From CAG-390 sp045531455 (GTDB lineage: Bacteria > Bacillota > Clostridia > Oscillospirales > CAG-272), in the NCBI GenBank assembly GCA_045531455.1, contig JAZSEA010000030.1, forward strand, positions 1 to 24,578: a stretch of DNA of 24,578 bases. The letters run 5' to 3'. A model generated the notes under the pieces. The model was not told the DNA's origin. It saw nothing but the letters and a program-made list of their open reading frames with translations, and ran no database searches. Within the stretch, counting starts at the first letter, position 1. Every line of letters begins with the position of its first letter. A program made the position numbers and the translations under genes. Of the stretch, positions 1-8,600 are shown in pieces.

Positions 1-87
1 CTTGTAAGTAAAGGCTACGTGACGGTTACTCATCGCAGACGTGCGGATGGGTCGAAACAATCTAGCCTATATAAGTGTAGACCATAA
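1..87 (+). CDS. 3' end of a winged-helix/HTH-type protein (partial)
   Basis: Frame 1 is open from the first base to a TAA at 85-87, giving 28 residues that end ...SSLYKCRP. The pattern glycine, valine-rich strand, arginine-rich turn, DGS, SSLYK resembles the last beta-wing of helix-turn-helix domains in replication initiators and phage or plasmid proteins (typically R-R-x-DG-x-x-SNLY). That match is from memory and rests on few residues. The gene starts outside the window. It faces the RHS locus, so the two meet tail to tail around the hairpin at 101-138. Confidence 0.4.
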   Translation, partial: LVSKGYVTVTHRRRADGSKQSSLYKCRP

Positions 88-89
88 GA

Positions 90-138
90 ACAAAAAAGAT
101 GTCCACAACCAAGGGATTAGTCTGCCTTGGTTGTGGAC
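90..138 (-). terminator. Rho-independent terminator of the RHS locus
   Basis: A perfect 14-bp stem (101-114 with 125-138) encloses a 10-base loop. Read on the minus strand it is followed by ATCTTTTTTG, a normal intrinsic terminator tail. It would end transcription coming through the RHS/immunity genes. There is no T tract on the plus-strand side. Confidence 0.8.
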
Positions 139-189
139 TGTAGGTGGGGGCTTAGTGAGCGAACTCAAACTAAAAAAGAAATGAAATAT

Positions 190-375
190 TAATTGAAAAT
201 GCAATAGTATACTATCAGCGAAGAAAACTCATTGACCATATCTTCCGAATCAAACTCGGTGAAGTAGACGAGTCTGCTAGAGGGATCGTACTCATATATC
301 GTCCTTGTGTCGTCGATCAGATTGTCGAAGCGGGAAAGCTGACCGTAGGCGGTGTATCTATATTTGTTACATGCT
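190..375 (-). pseudogene. RHS/YD-repeat gene remnant
   Basis: Bases 219-368 align without a gap to 4421-4570 inside the large RHS gene (constant offset 4202, roughly 85 % identical by eye). In the same minus-strand frame they encode a YD-repeat piece including YGQL.RFDNLID and IYEYDP..RLV.FTEFDS. The frame is closed by a TAA just upstream and another just downstream, and there is no start codon. This is a decayed scrap of a former RHS copy at the far end of the toxin locus. Confidence 0.8.
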
Positions 376-405
376 AATATTTAGAAGTTGTGAGACATTA
401 TTTAT

Positions 406-786
406 CTAAACCGTACCTGTATCGTATAATGCAACTTTATCAAAAGTAAGAGATACATATTGGTTCAAAAGCAATTGATAGTTTACATCTACGGTTATCT
501 CTATAGATATCAAATCTAAACCGAACCGGAGAATAATTACATTATTGTCTACTTCATGAACCAATCCTCTGAGCGTTGTTATCCCATTTGATGTAACTAT
601 ATTAAACGATTGAATATCAGATACTTTAAAATCACAGTAAGCAAAAATTTTGGGTATGTCAATTTCAACATCGCACTTCTTGCCTATACAGATATTGTCA
701 CCCAAATATTTTCCGCAGAAAACGCCATGAGGCGAGGATACCTCAACATAATTATCACGATAAACTTTATTAATTGTTATTACCAT
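406..786 (-). CDS. Small protein next to displaced RHS tip, putative immunity
   Basis: This 126-residue protein has no signal peptide or membrane segment. The sequence is rich in predicted beta strands (VITINKVY, VEIDIPKIF, SIEITVDV), and I recognise no family. The start is well supported: GGAGA lies 5 bases before the ATG. The gene begins 15 bases after the stop of the displaced RHS tip on the same strand. This is the usual position of an immunity gene paired with a polymorphic toxin tip, so immunity is inferred from position alone. Sequence beyond its stop is the RHS remnant and then a terminator. Confidence 0.7.
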   Translation of the reverse strand: MVITINKVYRDNYVEVSSPHGVFCGKYLGDNICIGKKCDVEIDIPKIFAYCDFKVSDIQSFNIVTSNGITTLRGLVHEVDNNVIILRFGLDLISIEITVDVNYQLLLNQYVSLTFDKVALYDTGTV

Positions 787-801
787 ATTTTCTCCACATA
801 A

Positions 802-1860
802 TTATTTTAATCTTTGTATTGTACTATACCAAGTTACGGTATAATTAAAGGCGTTGTATTCCCATCTTTCAAAATGAAAGTGCGCTTTTGAAGTTCCCCA
901 TGAATCCATTTCGTGATTGCCAAATCTAATGCTTCTGGTGCCATCAGAGGAAAATATTCTGTTAGGGTCATTAACTCCTTTATATGGATTATAATTTGTT
1001 TGTTGATTACCTAAATAGTCGTCCCATGCATCTACTGCGTCAGCTTTTTTCATTTGTGTGGGGTTTGAAGATTCCGGGGCCTCAATTACGGTTGGACGTT
1101 TGTGGTTTATTGTGCCGCCTTTATTGCTATTAATACCTTTAATCTTGACTGAGCCACCGCCGCTGGGTTTTCCTACCAACTCGTCAAGCAGATCGTTATC
1201 ATCCTTATTTTCAACACTTTCCGGTTCGGTTCCTTGCGAGTCTTTTTGGAACACCGGTTCATTGTTGCAATACGCAAACATATTGTAGCCAAGGATGCCT
1301 TGACCTGTGCTGACCAACGTGTCCGCATTAATAAATCTACCAACCGCAGAATCATAATATCTGCTATTGAGATAATAGAATCCAAGCTCGGAATCGTAGT
1401 AGTAGCCTCTGTAACGGAAGGGATTATATGTTGCGTAGGAATTCGTTCCAGAGATGTTGTGGTTGGTTGTTGTGCAATTACCCCAGGCATCGTAGGAATA
1501 GGAGATAACCTTTATTCCTGCCGAGTTGTAAACCGCGACAATATCACCCTGAAGATTTTTCTCAAACCAGAAGGTGTAGAACTCTCCTACATCCATCGAG
1601 TTTCTGCGATACTGCATTCCCATAGGCGAACCGTCCGAGTCGTAGAGATATACGATCAGATTGCTGCCCCACTCCTCGGCGATTATGTCAGTACCCGAGC
1701 GATGATAGGTATGAATTTCGGAGTCGTTTACAATCTTTTGAGTACGAATACCTTCGTCGTTGTAAACAAACTCAAGCTCGAAATCATCCGAGGACACGGC
1801 TGCAAGCTGTCTGCCGTTCTTCCAGGTGAATATATAGCTTGTGCCGTTATAATACGTCAA
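802..1860 (-). CDS. Displaced (orphan) RHS C-terminal cassette
   Basis: This 352-codon frame begins inside an RHS protein. Residues 1 to about 235 repeat the core of the large RHS protein, including YYLNSRYYDSAVGRFINADTL and the linker ending KPSGGG. The last ~117 residues are a different tip containing RSIRFGNHEMDSWGTSKAHFHFE, which is rich in histidine and aromatic residues. I cannot assign the tip to a toxin family. The first codon used is TTG with no ribosome binding site, and the frame stays open a further ~17 codons upstream to a TGA. It is therefore probably not translated alone. It fits a silent tip cassette that could recombine into the full RHS gene through the shared ~720-bp core. 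Its partner gene follows at 786. Confidence 0.8.
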   Translation of the reverse strand: MTYYNGTSYIFTWKNGRQLAAVSSDDFELEFVYNDEGIRTQKIVNDSEIHTYHRSGTDIIAEEWGSNLIVYLYDSDGSPMGMQYRRNSMDVGEFYTFWFEKNLQGDIVAVYNSAGIKVISYSYDAWGNCTTTNHNISGTNSYATYNPFRYRGYYYDSELGFYYLNSRYYDSAVGRFINADTLVSTGQGILGYNMFAYCNNEPVFQKDSQGTEPESVENKDDNDLLDELVGKPSGGGSVKIKGINSNKGGTINHKRPTVIEAPESSNPTQMKKADAVDAWDDYLGNQQTNYNPYKGVNDPNRIFSSDGTRSIRFGNHEMDSWGTSKAHFHFERWEYNAFNYTVTWYSTIQRLK

Positions 1861-1877
1861 AGGAGTACGTATTGCGC
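1154..1877 (-). repeat. RHS core/linker duplication, copy B
   Basis: This segment matches 3051-3771 in the large RHS gene almost throughout, with a net 3-base difference. Similarity begins exactly at the GGG-coding linker and stops near 1877. The unique tips lie outside the duplicated block on the 3' side. This is the arrangement expected if tips are swapped by homologous recombination. Confidence 0.85.
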
Positions 1878-1913
1878 CATTGGTGGAGGTAATTCGTATA
1901 CGATCATCTAATT

Positions 1914-1954
1914 GTCAAATCCTCGCTCAACGCGAGGCTAAGCGGGGATTTGAC
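1914..1954. repeat. Nested palindrome at the edge of the displaced RHS cassette
   Basis: The outer arms 1914-1927 and 1941-1954 pair over 14 bases with one G-T wobble. An alternative inner hairpin, CCTCGC/GCGAGG, is at 1921-1926 and 1932-1937. No T tract follows on either strand, so it is not a typical terminator. It lies between the first immunity gene and the point where RHS similarity resumes. Confidence 0.55.
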
Positions 1955-1975
1955 CATATTTTGAGGTTTAAACCA

Positions 1976-2641
1976 TTACTTTTTAAATCTACATGCGATT
2001 ATTGAGTGTTCGATTGTGTTTTTTATGAATTTCTCTTTTTCTTCCGCAGGAGCGAATCTGAAATCAGCAAATTTGGTTATTTCCTCTTTCCACTTGCTTT
2101 TTTGTTCATTGGAAATAACTTGGCAATCGTCAATTTCAAAACACATCTTCGCAACATCTGTAACCATATCATTATAGCAAGATAATACAAAATTTGTATA
2201 CATTCTAAGCTCGTAATAATGTAATATATCCAGATCAGTCAAAAACGTGTGAACATATTGATATCCTTTGTTGAGAAAAAACATCAAATCTTCGGGGGTG
2301 GCAATACTGTCGTATAGTGGAAAAAAGTATTTTTCACAGCATTCCATAGTCCGTTTAACGAATACTTCAAGCTGAGAAGGTTCGCTCCAATTAAAGTCAA
2401 AGTTGTGAACTTGGAAAGGTTTGAAACTCTGTAAGCGCCCGCCATATGTAATATGCCGCACAGATGTGGGTATATATAAAGGTATAATATAGCATAAAGT
2501 GTACAGTCCTCCCGGACGCTCTAAACCTACACAAAAAGCGATATTATTTTGTATCTTAAAAAACGTATTATTTTTTCTCGTAAAACCGTGTGCTCTGAAG
2601 AAAGGAGCCAACTTGTTTCCGACATCGCGAGTATTGTTCAT
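1976..2641 (-). CDS. DUF4304-like protein, putative immunity for the RHS nuclease tip
   Basis: This is a soluble protein of 221 residues. The N-terminal stretch LAPFFRAHGFTRKNNTFFKIQNN has the DUF4304 look: a helix, then GF-x-RK, then a strand with F. DUF4304-like proteins often sit beside contact-toxin genes. The start chosen is the second ATG (2641): AAAGGAG lies 7 bases before it, whereas the first ATG (2647) nearly touches the AAAGGAG. The gene starts about 30 bases after the RHS stop on the same strand, so the pair is probably one transcript. The C-terminal half is charged and helical, with no recognisable motif. Immunity is inferred from position and family. Confidence 0.75.
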   Translation of the reverse strand: MNNTRDVGNKLAPFFRAHGFTRKNNTFFKIQNNIAFCVGLERPGGLYTLCYIIPLYIPTSVRHITYGGRLQSFKPFQVHNFDFNWSEPSQLEVFVKRTMECCEKYFFPLYDSIATPEDLMFFLNKGYQYVHTFLTDLDILHYYELRMYTNFVLSCYNDMVTDVAKMCFEIDDCQVISNEQKSKWKEEITKFADFRFAPAEEKEKFIKNTIEHSIIACRFKK

Positions 2642-2671
2642 ATTCATTCTCCTTTGGCGTTATACGGTATT

Positions 2672-5600
2672 CTATTTTATCATCTCAATAGGTATATCGG
2701 ATAATCCGCTTGCTTGCTGCATATGAGATATTCTTGACGGTGTTAACACAGCGTTACCAGTTTTAAAATCCCAGGCTCGAATGGGTTTATCGGAGGCATC
2801 TACTTCTACAACATCAAACCGTATACTTCCAGGTTCTCCATAATTAGCCGCTCGCCAACTGTTACCATTTTTAATGTACGAAGCCTCAAATTTTAGATTT
2901 TTAATATTAAGTTTCCGCGCTAAGTCTTTAAATAAGGAGTGTTTTGAGGTACCAGCTACCGGACCTTTTTCTTTAATCGTTGAGTTGACTTTCTGTGCAC
3001 ATTTTTGTAGTCGCGATTTAATACTCTTTGCGGATAAGCCTTTACCGCCGCCACCGCCGCTGGGTTTTCCCACCAACTCGTCAATCAGATCGTTATCGTC
3101 CTTATTTTCAGCACTTGCCGGTTCAGTCCCTTGCGAGTCTTTATGGAACACTGGTTCGTTGTTACAATACGCAAACATATTGTAGCCAAGGATGCCTTGA
3201 CCTGTGCTTACTAGCGTATCTGCGTTGATGAATCTGCTTATCGCCGAATCATAATATCTGCTATTGAGATAATAGAATTCAAGTTCGGAGTCGTAGTAGT
3301 AGCCTCTATAACGGAAAGGATTATATGTTGCATAGGAATTTGTGCCAGAGATGTTATGGTTGGTAGTTGTGCAATTACCCCAAGCATCGTAGGTGTAGGA
3401 GATAACCTTTGTACCTGTCGAGTTATAGACTTCAACTATATCGCCTTGCAGGTTCTTCTCAAACCAGAAGGTATAGAAGAGACCCTTTGCCATTGAGCTT
3501 GTGCGGTACTGCATGCCCATGGGCGAGCCGTTGGAATCATAGAGGTAAACAATAAGATTGTTGCCCCATTCTTCGGCGATAATATCCGAACCCGAGAGGT
3601 GGTATGTATGGACTACTCCGTTGACGGTCTTACTTGTGCGAATACCTTCATCATTGTAGTTAAAGGAAAGCGTGTTGCCATTGACCGAAGCCGCTGCAAG
3701 CTGTCTGCCGTTCTTCCAGGTGAATGTGTAGCTTGATCCGTTATAGTATGACAGAGGATTGCCTATTGCGTCATACGAAATGGTTACTCCGTTGTATGAA
3801 GTAAGAAGATCACCCCAAGAATCGTTATATCCATAAGATGCCGTAGAAGGCTGTCCACTCGGAGTAACACCTGCAGCAGTTAAAGTGTAGGTCTTCTTGC
3901 TAGTAATATTTCCGGCATCGTCATACTCATAAATATACGTCTTGCCGGTAACGGTGTTATCCTCGCGTTTAAGCTGACCGAGATCGTCATATACGTATCT
4001 GTACTCCGCGCCCGTGCTCAATGCGATCTTGGTTATGTAACCGTTGGCATCATATGTATAAGTACTTGTGACGTTTGAACCGTTTACCGTGCTTGTATAA
4101 GTAGCGACCTGCGAGGAGGTTGCAGCGGTTGTTTCGGTGAAAGTATATTCTGTAAATCCTAAAAATGTTTGAGAAGCTGAGGAATAACTATATGTTTTGC
4201 CATCTAGTCTGTTATACTTGTCATAAGAGAAGTTTACAATCGCAGTTGCTGTTTCTCCGGTCACGTCGCCGGCGGCGGTAAGAATGAGTTCGTTTATTCT
4301 GCCGTCGTTGAGAAAATTGATGTTGTAAGTCGTTGACCAGTCGTTAACTCCACTGCTGTTTGTGTATGCACCGATATAATCGTAATAGTCTATTCTGCCT
4401 TCGTTATCATAATATATGATCGAAGAAAACTCGGTGACCATTGCACTCGAATCAAATTCGGTGAAATGGACGAGTCTGCCGGTAGGGTCATACTCATATA
4501 TTGTGCTTGTTCCGTCGATCAGATTATCAAAGCGGTAAAGCTGACCGTAGGCGGTGTAGGTATATTCGTATGCCCTTGCTCCATTATACCATACTTCACT
4601 GACATTGTCAAGTTCATCATACTTGTATTCGACGAAAAATCCGTTACCGTAAGTGATAGATTTAAGCTTGCCGTTGTTACCGTAGTATTCATAGCTCGCA
4701 AGCTCTCGGGATCCGGCAGAAATTGCATCACTATTTCCAAATTCATCGTATGTGAAGGTATACGTAGTGCTTCCCGTCGTTACCGACTGCAAGAGATTGC
4801 GCGGATCCTCTGTCGTAGCATAGCTGTAAGTTATGTTTTCTTCACCGCTGACGGTTGTGTATGTTCCCGTGCTGCTAGTGTATGTGCACGGAGTTACGGT
4901 TAATATATTGCCAATTGCATCGTAGGTATAGCAGGTTCCTGTTCCTGCAGTTGCGTTAACAACTGCCATCAGATCTCCGAAATTGAAGGTCGAAGAGGTA
5001 TTATATAAATACCTTGTGACTCGTCCGAGATTGTCTGTTGTAGCAATAACTGCGCCAAAGAGCTTGGAACCCGAAGTTGTCAGATAAGAGATAGTTGATA
5101 AAACGTTCTTTTGCCCTGAATCAACTACGCCGTTATCAAGCAAAGCAGATGTGATTGTAGAAGTGATTTGCCCGAAAGAGTTATATGAATACGTCGTTCT
5201 GGTTTTGGCTTTTTTACTTATAGCAGATTCAGGATCATCCATAAGATACGGATAACTCTTTCCCGAATCTCCATATGTAAATGTGTAATAAGTTTCGTCT
5301 TTGATATCTACGCCGTTGGCGTGGTAAGTATAATCCACGAGCTCTCCGCGATTATTGGCAATTCTTGTGATTAAACGATCCGAATTATATTCGTAGTATT
5401 CGGCGTCATATCCGCTCTTCTGCATACGGAGCAGACCTTCAAGAGTTGCGTTGCTGTTATCATAATATACGTATTCGATAACGTTTCCGTCAGAACTTTC
5501 GGTAACGGCAATATTGTCAAATAGAGCGTATCCGCCTGGTTGATATGAATATTCGCAGATTACGTCAATATAGTGAATACAGCTGTACGCGCGGGTAGTG

Positions 5601-8600
5601 AGTGATCCACAAATGAACTGCCAATCGTGAGTATCGTTTACAAAATAGAAGTCCTTGGTTTCTACAGTATCTGTAAGACCTTCTCCATTGTAATAATATA
5701 CGTTTACTCGGATTCTGAATTTACTGTTCACGTTAGGAACCTGTGTCGTACCCAAAGCGAATGCAGAAAGAGTAAAGGTCTTTGGCTGATCGAAATTTCC
5801 TGCATCGTTGTCATATGCACTTAATGTGTAATCGCTCGCCGTATAAACGCGCTGAATAATATAATTCTCCGAATTGATATTGCCTATGACTTTTCCAACG
5901 TTACCGAATAGGGTGTTTCCCGACGCATATGCCGTGGCTGTACCCGAAGGCGTCTGCCAATAAGTTCCCACTGTAGCAGTCAAATTTCCGGCACTATTGA
6001 CCGCAAATTCATCAAAGCTGCCCATCTGAACAAGAGAGTAGGAGCTGTTTCCGACATGCTTTTCAAGCATAACATCATCAATAGATACGATTTTGTTGGG
6101 ATCGGTAAAAGACCCTCCCTCAACTCGAATAGCTATGCTGTAAACGGCGTTGTCTACACTATTGTCGAATGTCATACTAAAGAAATACGGAATTCCGGAG
6201 ACGTAACTCTCATTTATCGGTATTTCTTCGGTTATACTTACTCCTGCAGTTGAAGATGTTACATCAGCAAATACTTGAACATCGGTGCAATCAATCGAAC
6301 TAACTGACATAGAAAGAGTAAACGTACCCTTTGGAAGTTTTGTATACTGAGAAATCTGATCACTTGTGTTTGGGATCGGAACGAAAGATACATAAGTCGA
6401 GTTAAACGAATCGCCTGTAATAGAATAAGTTACTCTTGAACCCGTTGTTGTCCAATAAGGCGCAGAAGTCAAAGAATTGATGGTCTCAAAACTGCCGTTG
6501 AGTAAATAATTGGTCGCACTTCCGCCAACTGCTGTTGATGTTTTGAGGTTATTCTTTACCTTTTCTGCTTCCTGATATTCACCCGCAGATGCGCCGTAAA
6601 CAGTTGTTCCCGATGAATCCGTCGAATAAATATTTACCGAGCGCCCGTTTTTATCAAAGACATAACGGGTAATTATATCGTCGGTGTTTCCATATACATC
6701 ATCGGTACCGCTAATACGTGCCTCGGTGTATCCGTTGGAATATGTTAAGCCGATTTTTTGACCCGCGATATAAGTGCTTCCGGTTTTACTTCCGTATTCC
6801 TGCATAATGGATACTTTGCCGCTTGAATAAGTATAATCTATACGATATCCGGAGAGAGTGTCTGTTGCTATATCGAGTCTTCCACCGCTGTCATATGTAT
6901 ATGTTGCCTTGGCATCTACCGTAATATTTGTTGTATTGCTGGCACTATTATAGAAATTTGTCCAATTGGTGGCTGTTACGCTTGAATTGCCGTGTGCATA
7001 AACAATCTCACGGAGATATTTTGTGGCAGAGGTTACAATACTGCCATTATATGTGCTCGAATATCTGAATACAATTGCTTCTTTACTTGAATCATTGCGA
7101 ATCATCGCGATGTTTCCATCGTTGTTATATACAAAAGTAAAGAATGAAATTGTTGCGCTTCCGTTAGGAGTTAAAGTAACTCCGGTGGGTTTGTGCGCAG
7201 TATCGAAAGTGAAGGAAATTTTATTGTTATTTTTGTCTGCGATTGATGTAAGATACCATGCACTGTAAACATCACTGGAAGGCATCGAAGACAATTTTGT
7301 AAATGTTTTGACGGTCTTACTGTCATCGGTGATTGTGCAGGTAGAGGACGAAATTGTTAAAGTTAACTGCAGTCCATCCTCGTCTTGATATACAGTAGTG
7401 CTATTGCCAACGGGGAAAAAGCAATGCTCGGTTCCGTCCGAATCTGCCCAAACGTAATATGTGGACTGTTCAGCGGTGGAATTAGTATACCTCTTTTCGA
7501 TGATAGTTTCATTGATGTTGAGCTTAAAGCCGTACGGCATATAAGAAGTAGAATACGCTGTCTGCGCGTTCGGATACTGATAAGCCTTTCCCGCAAAGTC
7601 CGAGTTATATGTCATCGAAACAGTATATGGCATAAGGCTGTCGGTTGTGGAGAGCAGGGGCTTTATAAATGCAAGTGCACCGGTTGCCGTGTTAACATAA
7701 CCTGTACCCGCAAGACCCGCACTTGCAGACTGATAGGAGTAATAGCTTTCAACGCCGATCGTATTGACATAGGAGATCGTAAAGAAGGGCATGTATCCTG
7801 TGCCGATAGTTGTGCTGTCAGATGAATGGAACTGTACGGTATGAACAGCTGTATCGGTCATATCTTCCTGCATAATCGCAATACCCTGGTTGGAGGTGCT
7901 GTCGGCATACCAATCAACTACTGCTGAAGTGATGTCCCAATGTGCGACATTGCCACTTGTTGCACTTGTGATTTTATTGTAATCCAAAACCTTGCCATAA
8001 GTCATAGCGGTATTATAGTTTGTAGATGACTCTGTCCAAAGCGAAGTATAGCCGCTGCGGATGATCTTCTTGGCAACAAGAGTAAGAGGATTGGCGGTTG
8101 AAATACCTTCCGATGTGCCATTATATGTAAGATTGAGCTTCGCTTCGCTTATCATCGAACCCGCGGGGAGCGTCGGAAGCGTACGCATAGCTACATATGC
8201 TTTGAGATTTGCATTTGCGCTGTCATAGCCGACCTTGAGATATGTTCTTGAGCCGTATACACTTGTGGGATAGTTCTGCGAAACGCAGGTGTCGCACATC
8301 TGCTGCATGCCATATCCACCGTGATAGATTGCGGGGTCTATCGTTACGGGGAATGCACGGTCAGACGCGTTCATCCACGATGCATTTGCAGTAACGGTCA
8401 GGCGATATTCCTTCTGACCAATGGTTTCGAGAGTATAATAAGCATCTGTTTCGGATGCATAGGTCATATTTGCATCATAAACCACTGGCGCGGGGATAAT
8501 ATACAGTACCTCACCGTTGTCAGGATCGCTTATTTCAACATCACCAGTAGCCGAAAGAGATGCGGAGAGATTATTGAGTTTAAGAGTGAAGGAATAGGAA

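Noticed and set aside
1234..1911. Long plus-strand open frame antisense to the displaced RHS cassette
   Set aside because: It mirrors the codon pattern of the RHS coding strand, has no ribosome binding site, and similar shadow frames recur opposite the homologous part of the large RHS gene.
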